A stretch of 37,264 bases of DNA, from NCBI GenBank assembly GCA_937138495.1, contig CAKZPE010000031.1:1-37264 (forward strand). Direction: 5' to 3'. Positions 8,126-16,426 of this stretch are shown piece by piece. The stretch is from an uncultured Oceanospirillaceae bacterium (GTDB lineage: Bacteria; Pseudomonadota; Gammaproteobacteria; Pseudomonadales; Balneatricaceae). A program made the translations under genes and the position numbers. Positions within the stretch are counted from its first letter, which is position 1. Every line of letters begins with the position of its first letter. The notes beneath the pieces were generated by a model that ran no database searches, was not told where the DNA came from, and was given only the letters and a program-made list of their open reading frames with translations.

Positions 8126-9754
8126 TTATTCAGCCGGTTTCAGTTGATCGCGTAACGCGTGTTTCTGAATTTTGCCGGTGGCCGTTTTGGGCAGCGGGCC
8201 AAAAATAACCCGCTTGGGTCGTTTAAAGCGTGCCATGTGTGTGCTGCAGAAATCAATTAATTCTGCTTCGGTGACCGATTCTGCGTCCTTTAACTCGACA
8301 AAGGCACAGGGTACTTCACCCCAGGTATCATCGGGCATGGCAACGACTGCCGCCTCACCCACTGCCGGGTGTTTATAGAGGGTGTTTTCCACTTCTACGG
8401 AAGATATATTTTCACCGCCGGAGATGATCAGATCTTTTGAGCGGTCTTTGATCTGGATATAGCCGTCCGGGTGGACCACTGCAAGATCACCGCTATGGAA
8501 CCAGCCATCAGCAAAAGCCTCTGCGGTGGCTTCCGGGTTATTCAGGTACCCTTTCATGCAGGTGTTACCGCGGATCAGGATTTCACCGATAGAGTTGCCA
8601 TCAGCCGGTACCTGTAAGCCGGTGTCAGTATCCTGAACGATGACGGCTTCGGTCATTGGAAACCGCACCCCCTGCCGGGATTTCAGTTCAGCCTGCCGGC
8701 CGTTGTCTTCCTGCTCCCAGGCTTCCTGCGGTGCTGCCTGCAGAATATGGCCGTAGGTTTCAGTCAGCCCGTAAACATGCATGACATCGAATCCGAATTC
8801 AGTCATACGGGCCAGTACCTGTGCCGGCGGCGGTGCCCCGGCGGTCATGACTTTAATGCTGCGGTCAAAACGGATTTGCTGTTCTTCCGGCGCGTTGGCC
8901 AGCATATTCAGAATAATCGGTGCGCCACCAAAATGGCTGACCTGATGCTCATCAACCAGCCGGAACAGTAAACCGGGTTCAAAGGCACGCATGCATACTA
9001 CTGTGCCGGTCACTGCGGCCATGGTCCAGGCGTGGCCCCAGCCATTGCAGTGAAACATAGGTACGCAGTACAGGTAACGGGGATGATTCGGCAGATTCCA
9101 GCCAATGACTGTGCCCATGCTCATGAGGTATGAGCCACGGTGGTGATACACCACCCCTTTTGGGCGCCCTGTAGTACCGGAGGTGTAATTCAGCGCAATG
9201 GCCTGCCATTCATCCTCCGGTGGCTGCCAGCTGAATTCAGGGCTACCGCTGCTGATCAGTGATTCGTAGTTCAGATGTGGCAAGTCCACATCCGGCTGTT
9301 CAGTTGCCGCCGGATCATCAATGATAACCAGCTGTGGACGACACTTAGCGTGCTCCAGTGCAGCTTTATACACCGGGTACAGCTGGCGGTCGATAATGGC
9401 CACACATACCTGACCGTGGTCGAGAATATAGCCGACGGTTTCTGCATCCAACCGGGTGTTAATGGTGTTGATTACGCTGCCTGTCATGGGGACTGAAAAG
9501 TGAGATTCGAACATTTCCGGGGTGTTGAATGCCAACACAGCAACGGTATCCCCCAGGCTCACTCCCAGTTCTGTCAGTGCAGAGGCCATGCGGTTACAGC
9601 GCTCACGGGTTTGTTGCCAGCTGTAGCGGCGTTCACCGTAAATAACCGCTTCATGGCCGGGGTAAATATCTGCACTGCGGTGCAGGAAGGATATCGGTGA
9701 CAGGCCAGCATAGTTTGCCGCATTCATGCCCAGTGCCTGATAATCTGCATGCAT
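8126..9754 (-). CDS. Acyl-CoA ligase, AMP-binding (candidate methylmercaptopropionyl-CoA ligase)
   Basis: A 542-aa ANL-superfamily CoA ligase. Visible motifs: ATP loop YTSGTTGRPKGV (about residues 190-201), GLTETYGH, the hinge region GWFHSGDLAVV and KDRSKDLIISGGENIS, and the C-terminal catalytic lysine in PKTATGKIQKH. The enzyme adenylates a carboxylate and transfers it to CoA. Its length and overall plan match the class that contains DmdB, the methylmercaptopropionate (MMPA) CoA ligase, but also medium-chain acyl-CoA ligases. MatB-type malonyl-CoA synthetases are usually shorter (about 500 aa). The DmdA-like gene in the same operon makes MMPA the best substrate guess. It is 81 bp from the upstream gene and 10 bp from the downstream one. 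Confidence 0.88.
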   Translation of the reverse strand: MHADYQALGMNAANYAGLSPISFLHRSADIYPGHEAVIYGERRYSWQQTRERCNRMASALTELGVSLGDTVAVLAFNTPEMFESHFSVPMTGSVINTINTRLDAETVGYILDHGQVCVAIIDRQLYPVYKAALEHAKCRPQLVIIDDPAATEQPDVDLPHLNYESLISSGSPEFSWQPPEDEWQAIALNYTSGTTGRPKGVVYHHRGSYLMSMGTVIGWNLPNHPRYLYCVPMFHCNGWGHAWTMAAVTGTVVCMRAFEPGLLFRLVDEHQVSHFGGAPIILNMLANAPEEQQIRFDRSIKVMTAGAPPPAQVLARMTEFGFDVMHVYGLTETYGHILQAAPQEAWEQEDNGRQAELKSRQGVRFPMTEAVIVQDTDTGLQVPADGNSIGEILIRGNTCMKGYLNNPEATAEAFADGWFHSGDLAVVHPDGYIQIKDRSKDLIISGGENISSVEVENTLYKHPAVGEAAVVAMPDDTWGEVPCAFVELKDAESVTEAELIDFCSTHMARFKRPKRVIFGPLPKTATGKIQKHALRDQLKPAE

Positions 9755-9784
9755 GGTATAACTCCCTATTCTTATTCTTGTGTC

Positions 9785-9812
9785 AGGATTTCCCCGGCGC
9801 GTTTACATACCG
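9785..9812. promoter_or_regulatory. Hairpin in the 81-bp gap of the operon
   Basis: CCCCGG and CCGGGG form a 6-bp GC stem around twelve bases in the widest gap of the operon. There is no T-run, so it is more likely an mRNA stability or processing hairpin than a terminator. Confidence 0.35.
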
Positions 9813-9835
9813 GGGATGCCTGCGGTTGGCCGCGA

Positions 9836-12154
9836 TCAGTTGCGGATGCTGCTTCCGTTGCCCAGCATGCTGTCGATTCGGGCACGGGTTTCCGGGGTTT
9901 TAACCAGCCTCAGAAACGCCCGGCGTTCAGCATCGAAAAGATCCTGTTCACTGTGCAGGGTACCCGGCGGGCAGTTTCCACCGGTGAGAATGCCGGCAAT
10001 TTCTGAGCCCACAACTACATCATGAGGATACAGCTGGCCATCGTTACTGGCTTTTTGCAGCCATTCGCACATTGCGGTATACAGGGGTTCTCCTGCCAGA
10101 GGGACAGGTTCCCGGGCGGGGGCTTTCTGTACCTGATCCAGGGTGTTGAGGGCGTGTTCCAGTAAGCGGTCACGGTTCATCAGCCATTCGTCCTGTTCGC
10201 GCAGCATCGCCAGCTTTTTACTGATGATGGGTGACGTACCGGTACGGCCATATCCCAGATTCATAAAAGCTTTCCAGCTGGCCTTTTCTGTGTCGCCGTA
10301 TGCTGAGAGATTGCGGTACAGGGTTTCTTTAACCCCTCCACCGCCTGGCACCACCCCTACCAGTGACTCAACCAGCCCGGTTACTGAGTTGGCGTGGCAG
10401 ATAACCTGATCCGCATGCAGCACCACTTCAAAGCCGCCGCCGATGGATAAGCCGGACGGTGCCGCCACGACCGGTAACGGGCTGTTACGCATGGCCAGCA
10501 CCACTTGCTGGAAGTGATTCAGGAAGTGATCAAGGCCTTCGTAGTCTTCTGCCTGATAGAAACTCTGTACCGCGCCCAGGTTCACACCGCAGGAGAAATG
10601 CTGGGCATCATTGTGAATAATAACGCCCCGCAAACCACGGGCTTCTGCTTGCTGAAGTGCGTCAAGCAAAATCGCCATTGAATCACCGTCCAGCGCATTG
10701 GCTTTGCTGTGGAATTCGACAATGGCCGCATCGTCAACAATGAACCAGCTGGCGACGGCATTACTGTTTTGCGGAGTCAGCGTACGGCGCAGCTCAGAAA
10801 AGCGCAGTACACCTTCTGCCCGCTGAATTGCCGGGTAGCTGCCGTCAGCGCGGCGGGCGCAGAGCTGATTGCCGGCAACGCGGTAAAACTGATCACCGCG
10901 GGTTTGCTGTAACAGTGCCGGCACCGGGCGGCCTTCTGCCTCGAGCCTTTTCACAAAACGTTCGGTGCCAATCTGATCCAGCAGCTCGAATGGCCCCTGC
11001 ACCCAGTTGTAGCCCAGTTTCATGGCGTCATCGACAGGCACAATATCATCGCCCACTTCAGGGATCAGCGAGGCTGCATAGCACAGCGTACGGGACAGCA
11101 CCTGCCAGGCATATTCACCATAGCGGCCGTTATCATCCAGCAGAACCTGTACGCCTTCAGCTTCAGCCTGCAGTGCCAGTGGCAGCTCCAGACGCTGAAA
11201 AGGCTGATACTCATTGCTGCTGAAATCCAGCACTTCCCGAGTGGTAACATCCGGATTAGCGGTCGGTACATCGCGGAAAAAGCCCTGACCATTTTTATTG
11301 CCGGTCTGGCCATTGGCAATCATGGCTGTCATTAACGGGATTTCCGCAGCCACCGTATGGAAGTCGTCATCGGCTGGCAGAATGTTTACCAGACTTTTCA
11401 CCACATCTGACATCAGATCGATACCGATCAGATCATACAGGCCGAATACGCCGGTTTTCGGAATGCCCATGGGCCGGCCAAACAGCGCGTCGGCTTCCGC
11501 CGGGCTCAGGCCCATCTCAAATGCGGTGTGCAGTGCGCACTGGATGGCATACACCCCCACCCGGTTGCCCAGAAAGCCCGGTGTGTCGGCGCAATGTACG
11601 ACGCCTTTGCCAAGGTGCTGATCGCAGAAGGCATCCAGCTGCTGCATTACAGTCTCACGGGTATGTTCACCGCGCACCAGTTCCAGCAACCGCATGAAGC
11701 GTACCGGGTTAAAGAAGTGGGTAATGGCAAAGCGCTCGCAGAATGACTGCGGCATGCCCTGCGTCAGCAGGCTGATCGGTATAGTCGAGGTGTTGGAGGT
11801 AATAATCGCATCGTCACGGCATACGTCGTTAATCCTACGGTACAGGTCCTGCTTAATATCCAGCCGTTCCACGACAGCTTCGGCAATCCAGTCGCAGTCG
11901 GCCAGCTGACCAAAGTCGTCACGGATGTTGCCCAAGTGAATGTTCTCAGCTGCAGTATCGCTCATCAGCCCCGGGGCGTCCGGGTCCTGCAGGCGCTGCA
12001 TGCCCCGTTCGGCCAGCGCATTCACCTGCTCACCTTCTGAGGCCAGATCCAGCAACCAGACTTCGATACCGGCATTGGCAACCTGTCCGGCAATACCGGC
12101 CCCCATGGTACCGGCGCCTATAACTGCGACTTTTTTAAATGTTGATTCAGACAT
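9836..12154 (-). CDS. 3-hydroxyacyl-CoA dehydrogenase / enoyl-CoA hydratase fusion (FadN-like)
   Basis: A 772-aa bifunctional protein. Residues about 8-190 are the NAD-binding domain (VAVIGAGTMGAGIAGQVANA, ITSNTSTIPIS, ITHFFNPVRFMRLLELV with the catalytic His). Two 3HCDH C-terminal domains follow to about 430. The last third is a crotonase fold with FSCGVNLG and GGGFEVVLHAD, and both catalytic acids seem present (E in GGGFE, E in GLVESLVGVVPGGGG). The domain order is that of Bacillus FadN, not FadB. In this operon the crotonase half is a candidate for the DmdD/AcuH step, adding water to methylthioacryloyl-CoA and releasing methanethiol. The dehydrogenase half could then act on a C3 hydroxy- or aldehyde-CoA. 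That assignment is inference. Confidence 0.88.
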   Translation of the reverse strand: MSESTFKKVAVIGAGTMGAGIAGQVANAGIEVWLLDLASEGEQVNALAERGMQRLQDPDAPGLMSDTAAENIHLGNIRDDFGQLADCDWIAEAVVERLDIKQDLYRRINDVCRDDAIITSNTSTIPISLLTQGMPQSFCERFAITHFFNPVRFMRLLELVRGEHTRETVMQQLDAFCDQHLGKGVVHCADTPGFLGNRVGVYAIQCALHTAFEMGLSPAEADALFGRPMGIPKTGVFGLYDLIGIDLMSDVVKSLVNILPADDDFHTVAAEIPLMTAMIANGQTGNKNGQGFFRDVPTANPDVTTREVLDFSSNEYQPFQRLELPLALQAEAEGVQVLLDDNGRYGEYAWQVLSRTLCYAASLIPEVGDDIVPVDDAMKLGYNWVQGPFELLDQIGTERFVKRLEAEGRPVPALLQQTRGDQFYRVAGNQLCARRADGSYPAIQRAEGVLRFSELRRTLTPQNSNAVASWFIVDDAAIVEFHSKANALDGDSMAILLDALQQAEARGLRGVIIHNDAQHFSCGVNLGAVQSFYQAEDYEGLDHFLNHFQQVVLAMRNSPLPVVAAPSGLSIGGGFEVVLHADQVICHANSVTGLVESLVGVVPGGGGVKETLYRNLSAYGDTEKASWKAFMNLGYGRTGTSPIISKKLAMLREQDEWLMNRDRLLEHALNTLDQVQKAPAREPVPLAGEPLYTAMCEWLQKASNDGQLYPHDVVVGSEIAGILTGGNCPPGTLHSEQDLFDAERRAFLRLVKTPETRARIDSMLGNGSSIRN

Positions 12155-12179
12155 ATCGGTTCTCTTATTCGGTTAGCAG

Positions 12180-12962
12180 TTACAGCCGGGTGAAAAACTG
12201 TTTCATGGCATTCAGGCAGGCTTTCGGCGCTTCGATTGGCAGCATATGACCCGATTCAATCCTGATAGCCTCTGTGTTCAGCAGTTTTGCCAGCTCAAGC
12301 CCTGTTTTATAGGGGGTCATGCGGTCCTGCCCAGCTAAAATCACTTGCGTTGGACACATAATATCTGCGGCTCTGACGGTGCCCTGGGTGTAGTCGTTGC
12401 AGGCCTGAAGGTCTTCTGCCAGCGGATTCGCCGCCATAATCTGGCGGCCGACGGCGATAGGCTGCACACCGGGAACGGCGCTGTAGCCCATTTGCGTTGC
12501 CTGGCCAAAGCCCCACTGGAGCATCATATCTGCCGCTTTCATCGGTGCTTCTCTGGCCGTCTCAATTAACGCCGGGTTGACCGGAATTGCCGCCGCAGTC
12601 CCGATTGCGGTCAGTGATAATAGCCGGGACTTCAATCGCGACGCGGCTTCCAGTGCCACCAGAAAGCCCTGAGAATGGCCGACTAAGTGCAACTGCTCAA
12701 CGCCAGCGGTTTCCAGTGCATCAATCAGCCAGTCTGCCATGGCTTCTATGCTGGTCAGCGGCTCGCCGGCTGACAAACTGTGGCCGGGAAAGTCCGGTGC
12801 AAATACGCTGTAGCCGTGAAAAGCAAACCAGCGGGCCTGCAGTGCCCAGCACCGGTGATCCAGACCACTACCGTGAAGAAATACCACGCACGGCAGTTCA
12901 GGATTAAACTCTTTGCCACCGGTGGCAACAAATACGTTTTGCTGATTAACAGTGATACGCAT
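12180..12962 (-). CDS. Alpha/beta hydrolase
   Basis: A 260-aa single-domain alpha/beta hydrolase. The oxyanion loop HGSG lies at about residues 30-33, the nucleophile elbow GHSQG near residue 97, an acid in AGQDRMTP near 214 and the catalytic His in SGHMLPIEAP near 240. No signal peptide is seen, so it is cytoplasmic. Its ATG is two bases after the sulfhydrylase stop, so co-translation is likely. In a DMSP operon it might hydrolyse a CoA thioester such as malonyl-semialdehyde-CoA, or an O-acyl group. Family membership is secure, substrate unknown. Confidence 0.85.
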   Translation of the reverse strand: MRITVNQQNVFVATGGKEFNPELPCVVFLHGSGLDHRCWALQARWFAFHGYSVFAPDFPGHSLSAGEPLTSIEAMADWLIDALETAGVEQLHLVGHSQGFLVALEAASRLKSRLLSLTAIGTAAAIPVNPALIETAREAPMKAADMMLQWGFGQATQMGYSAVPGVQPIAVGRQIMAANPLAEDLQACNDYTQGTVRAADIMCPTQVILAGQDRMTPYKTGLELAKLLNTEAIRIESGHMLPIEAPKACLNAMKQFFTRL

Positions 12963-12964
12963 CT

Positions 12965-14293
12965 TTATGCCTCCTGCTGCTTTTGCAGGGCTTTACTGGC
13001 AGCTTTTAGCCCCTGGGTGAAATCGGCACAAATGTCACGAATCGATTCAATGCCGACTGATACGCGGATCATGTCGGGGCCGATGCCAGCTTTAATCATG
13101 GCTTCGTCATCCAGCCGTGAGTGTGTGGTACTCGCCGGGTGCAGCACTAAGGTACGGGCATCTCCCACATTCGCCAGGTTAGATGACAGCTGCAGGGCAT
13201 CAATAAAGGCTGCACCGCAGGCTCTGCCACCCTTTACCCCAAAGCACAGCATAGAACCGGCTCCGTTCGGGAACAGCTTACTGGCAACATCATGGGTCGG
13301 ATTAGATTCAAGGTCCGGATGGTTCACCCAGGCGACATTCTCCTGCTGCTGTAACCATTCCGTCAGCTGACGGGCATTCTCCACATGCTGCTTCATACGC
13401 AGGTTCAGGGTTTCAATACCCTGTAACAGCAGGAAGGCATTGTGCGGGCTCATGGCCGCGCCAAAATCACGCATGGCTTCCGCCCGGATACGCATCGTCA
13501 GAGCTGCCGGACCAAATTCTTCCCAGAAGTTAATGCCGTGGAACGGCTCATAGGGTTCGGTAAGCGTCGGGAAGCGGCCGCTGGCAGCCCAGTCGAATTT
13601 ACCGCCGTCAACGATGGCCCCGCCAATTGCGGTTCCGTGGCCACCGATCCATTTCGTGAGGGAATGGACAACAACATCGGCGCCATGCTCAAGGGGACGG
13701 CACAGGCTCGGGGTCGCAAAGGTCGCATCGACAACCAGTGGAATACCGTGCTGATGCGCTGCATCCGAAATAGCGGGCAAGTCTGAGACTTCAAGGCCCG
13801 GGTTTCCGATGGATTCACAAAACACCAGTTTGGTATTGCTCTGAATCGCGCCGGCAACCGCCTGGCTATCGTTGATGTCCACAAAGGATACATCAATGTT
13901 GAAGCGTTTCAGTGTGTGTTTCAGCAAGGTAACGGTAGAGCCGTAGATTTGTCCGGCACTGACGATATGGTCCCCGGCGGAACACAGTGAAACGAACGTA
14001 ACAAACAGCGCACTCATGCCGGAGGCGGTACAGACTGCTCCGGTGCCACCCTCAAGGGCAGCGACCCGCTGCTCCAGTACTGCAACGGTCGGGTTGGTAA
14101 TACGGCTGTAGATATGGCCACCCTGCTCAACGTTGAACAGCGCCGATGCCGCATCAACACTTTCGAATACGTAGGAGGTTGTCTGGTAGATGGGAACGGC
14201 CCGTGAACCATGTTCCGGTTCAGGCTGGTAGCCGGCATGCAGGGCGATTGTGTCGGCCCCCAGATACGACGACCGGTTGTTTTGCTTACTCAT
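12965..14293 (-). CDS. metY: O-acetylhomoserine sulfhydrylase (PLP; MetY type)
   Basis: A 442-aa Cys/Met-metabolism PLP enzyme. It starts with TIALHAGYQPEP, has YSRITNPTVAVLEQRVAALE, VDATFATPSL and the PLP lysine in VVHSLTKWIGGHGTAIGG, the last being typical of the MetY class. MetY adds sulfide to O-acetylhomoserine to give homocysteine; many members also accept methanethiol and make methionine directly. It lies between the DmdA-like gene and the hydrolase with two-base gaps on both sides. A role in capturing methanethiol from DMSP therefore fits better than a housekeeping role. Length is normal for MetY (about 430 aa). Methionine gamma-lyase is a less likely alternative. Confidence 0.9.
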   Translation of the reverse strand: MSKQNNRSSYLGADTIALHAGYQPEPEHGSRAVPIYQTTSYVFESVDAASALFNVEQGGHIYSRITNPTVAVLEQRVAALEGGTGAVCTASGMSALFVTFVSLCSAGDHIVSAGQIYGSTVTLLKHTLKRFNIDVSFVDINDSQAVAGAIQSNTKLVFCESIGNPGLEVSDLPAISDAAHQHGIPLVVDATFATPSLCRPLEHGADVVVHSLTKWIGGHGTAIGGAIVDGGKFDWAASGRFPTLTEPYEPFHGINFWEEFGPAALTMRIRAEAMRDFGAAMSPHNAFLLLQGIETLNLRMKQHVENARQLTEWLQQQENVAWVNHPDLESNPTHDVASKLFPNGAGSMLCFGVKGGRACGAAFIDALQLSSNLANVGDARTLVLHPASTTHSRLDDEAMIKAGIGPDMIRVSVGIESIRDICADFTQGLKAASKALQKQQEA

Positions 14294-14295
14294 TA

Positions 14296-15447
14296 TTATA
14301 GCTTCCCTGTAACTGTCTGTGGCTGACTGGCCTCATGAGCAGTCAGACCTAAGTCATTAAAATCAAATGGCAATCCGCTTAATACTACGGGGTGGGGACC
14401 GCTGTCGCTATTCACCGTTAGGCTCACGTCGCTGTTCAGTGCCGGAGTACTGCAGCGCGCCATTGCCAGGGTCACGCCGTACTTCGGTGACCAGGCCCAG
14501 GACGTAATTTCGCCCACGCACAGCTCCTGCATATATACACCTGTTGCGGTGAAACTGTGCTTCCCTTCACAGACCAGCCCCACCAACTGATGCCGGGGTG
14601 TGCTGCTACGCAGCGCGTTAATGCTCAGGCTCTGTATGTCTGCAGTCAGGCTGACATACTTATCCAGCCCGCATTCGAGTGGCGTATCGGAATAGTCCAT
14701 ATCATTGCCGAACGACAACAGACCACTTTCAATCCGTTCGATAAGATTCGGGCAGCCCGGTGCGACCTGAAGATCTTCTCCTGCACTGAACAGTTCATCC
14801 CAGAGCAGGCCTCCCAGTTCGGCGTTACTGACATAAATCTCAAAGCCCCCCTGCTTACTCCAGCCGGAACGGGCGACGACCATATCAGTACCCTGATAGT
14901 TAAGATGGCGGTAATTAAAGAAGCGAATATCCCTCACCTGCCCGCCAAACACCCGGGCCATCAGATCTTCTGCTTTTGGTCCCTGCACCGCCAGCGGCCA
15001 GACATCCGGCTCGCATACTGCTACGTCTAACCCCATACCGGTGGCAATGCCCATTGCCCAGAGCTTTACGTCGCTGTCTGCAATGGACAGCCACCAGTGC
15101 TCATCACTGTGCTTAATCGCAATCGGATCATTAATCAGCATGCCTTTTTCGTCACACAGTGGCAGATAAAAACACTGCCCTGCACGGGCGTTGCTCAGAT
15201 CACGCGGGGTCATTAGCTGAATCAGTTTCTGGGCGTCCTGGCCGGTAATCTCTACCTGGCGCTCACAGGAAACGTCCCACACCTGCACATGTTCACACAG
15301 GTGCCAGTAGTCTTCCTCTATGCCCTGAAAAACGGTTGGCAACAACATGTGGTTATACACGGTGTAAGCCTGAACCCCCATGGCTTCAACACGGCTGGTA
15401 AAAGGCGTACTGCGGGTACGTCGGGATACGGCTAGCGCTGGCATCAT
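14296..15447 (-). CDS. dmdA: DMSP demethylase DmdA-type, tetrahydrofolate-dependent (GcvT fold)
   Basis: A 383-aa member of the aminomethyltransferase (GcvT) fold. It is strikingly like DmdA: SRRTRSTPFTSRVEAMGV, AYTVYNHMLLP, CEHVQVWDV, WWLSIADSDV, LAVQGPKAEDLM and GCPNLIERIESGLLSFGND. The ARSGWSKQGGFEIYV segment keeps the Trp, Glu and Tyr that line the DMSP site of DmdA by my alignment from memory. DmdA moves one methyl of dimethylsulfoniopropionate to THF, giving methylmercaptopropionate. I start at the ATG at 15447 (next ATG 15444), behind AGGA at seven bases. A longer frame to 15528 would overlap the promoter and lacks family similarity. First gene of the six-gene operon. A related folate demethylase acting on another osmolyte is the main alternative. 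Confidence 0.8.
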   Translation of the reverse strand: MMPALAVSRRTRSTPFTSRVEAMGVQAYTVYNHMLLPTVFQGIEEDYWHLCEHVQVWDVSCERQVEITGQDAQKLIQLMTPRDLSNARAGQCFYLPLCDEKGMLINDPIAIKHSDEHWWLSIADSDVKLWAMGIATGMGLDVAVCEPDVWPLAVQGPKAEDLMARVFGGQVRDIRFFNYRHLNYQGTDMVVARSGWSKQGGFEIYVSNAELGGLLWDELFSAGEDLQVAPGCPNLIERIESGLLSFGNDMDYSDTPLECGLDKYVSLTADIQSLSINALRSSTPRHQLVGLVCEGKHSFTATGVYMQELCVGEITSWAWSPKYGVTLAMARCSTPALNSDVSLTVNSDSGPHPVVLSGLPFDFNDLGLTAHEASQPQTVTGKL

Positions 15448-15498
15448 GGCTGCGTCCTGAATATAGAGTTGATTGTTTTTTAGTAGGTAACTTCCCTT

Positions 15499-15551
15499 AT
15501 AGTAGCCGTGGTTAAAAGCGGGTCTCAAACGAATAAGTTAAACCCTGAGAC
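15499..15551 (-). promoter_or_regulatory. Promoter and inverted-repeat operator of the dmdA-like operon
   Basis: On the minus strand a -35-like TTGAGA (15523-15528) and a -10-like TACTAT (15499-15504) are 18 bp apart, giving a leader of about 40 nt before the ATG at 15447. GTCTCA (15522-15527) and TGAGAC (15546-15551) form an inverted repeat whose inner arm overlaps the -35 box, so a dimeric regulator could act here. No regulator gene is adjacent. Confidence 0.45.
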
Positions 15552-15956
15552 TATGTTTTAGTTATGGGTAGATAATTATGGGAATACTAGAGTGAGTTAG
15601 ATGGTGTGGTGAGACGGTTATGGAGGATGCTTGGGGCAGTGCTGGGCTAAATAGCGTATAGATGGAGGATTGAGGTTAGTGGGCTTGTATAAATAGGTTG
15701 GAATGTCTGATGAATGCAGCGGCTTAGCCGAGCTAGGACAACCGCATAGCCTGCTTGGCTGAAAGAACCTTCGGGCTGGCTGGTGTCTCAATTGCGCCAA
15801 TGGAGGACACTTCTGACCCTCTCTTGAGGGGCCGTTAGCGAGATATAGCGAACATTAACGTCTTGCTAATAGGTGCATATACGCTTGGTTGAAATTAGCG
15901 CCGAAGGAACGCAAGCCAAAGATTTTATATCCTTTTAAACAACTTTTTATATGCCG
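15552..15956. other. Gap without a convincing gene
   Basis: About 400 bp between the dmdA-like operon promoter and the SLATT-like gene. It holds a short hairpin CCCTC-TCTT-GAGGG (15817-15830), and on the minus strand the motif CTAACGGCCCCTCAAGAG, which faintly resembles the start of Vibrio-type integron repeats. No matching right-hand half is clear. Short open frames here have no family features. Confidence 0.4.
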
Positions 15957-16397
15957 TTACTCTCTTGTTCCTCGTTCTTCCATTATTAATTTTAATTTAT
16001 CTTGCACATCAATTAGAGATGTATCTTGTTTTGATAGTTCGACAATTAATTGGTCAGTATCATGTCGATGTTTTCGATTAAAGATAAAGTTCTCTTCACA
16101 CTTCAGTGTACCAGATAGAGTTGAAAGCAATGCAGCAAGTGAAGCACTCAAAATAGTCCATATTGAGGCTGTCTTTTCATCCTGGAATAGCGAAAATCCA
16201 TTGCTTTCTAGACCAGGGATAACGGCTGCAATACTAGCGGATAAAACAGATAATATTAGAAAGGCTCTCGTTGCTACTTTCCATATTCTTGCTGATGTTG
16301 CGTAACTGTCCCTTCTATTTTGAAGAAACAATAAAAGGTCATCCGCTGTAGTATTGGGTTTTAAATCGACTTTATTTAAATTATTGAACCAAAACAT
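15957..16397 (-). CDS. Two-TM protein, SLATT-domain-like
   Basis: A 146-aa protein with two hydrophobic helices (about residues 44-62 and 82-100) flanked by charged helices. The layout N-terminal RRDSYATSARIWK, the two helices, then ENFIFNRKHRHDTDQLIVEL resembles SLATT domains. SLATT proteins are membrane effectors found beside SMODS/SLOG nucleotide-signalling immunity genes, and are thought to form pores. No nucleotide cyclase or SLOG gene is nearby, so if it is SLATT it stands alone. The gene is AT-rich and starts about 30 bp after an attC-like site, as an integron cassette gene would. Confidence 0.5.
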   Translation of the reverse strand: MFWFNNLNKVDLKPNTTADDLLLFLQNRRDSYATSARIWKVATRAFLILSVLSASIAAVIPGLESNGFSLFQDEKTASIWTILSASLAALLSTLSGTLKCEENFIFNRKHRHDTDQLIVELSKQDTSLIDVQDKLKLIMEERGTRE

Positions 16398-16426
16398 ATA
16401 CTCAAAACTCCATCTTTATAGGTATA

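Noticed and set aside
6751..9754. Simple malonate utilisation pair (MatA/MatB)
   Set aside because: Decarboxylase plus ligase fits in part, but the ligase is longer than MatB and resembles acyl-CoA/DmdB-type ligases, and the four upstream genes have no role in malonate use. Kept only as an alternative.
9785..9812. Internal terminator splitting the operon
   Set aside because: The GC hairpin lacks a following T-run, and the downstream genes fit the same operon.
14296..15447. Glycine cleavage T protein (gcvT)
   Set aside because: No gcvH or gcvP nearby, and the sequence follows DmdA blocks (SRRTRSTPFTSRVE, GWSKQGG) rather than true GcvT; the operon context also differs.
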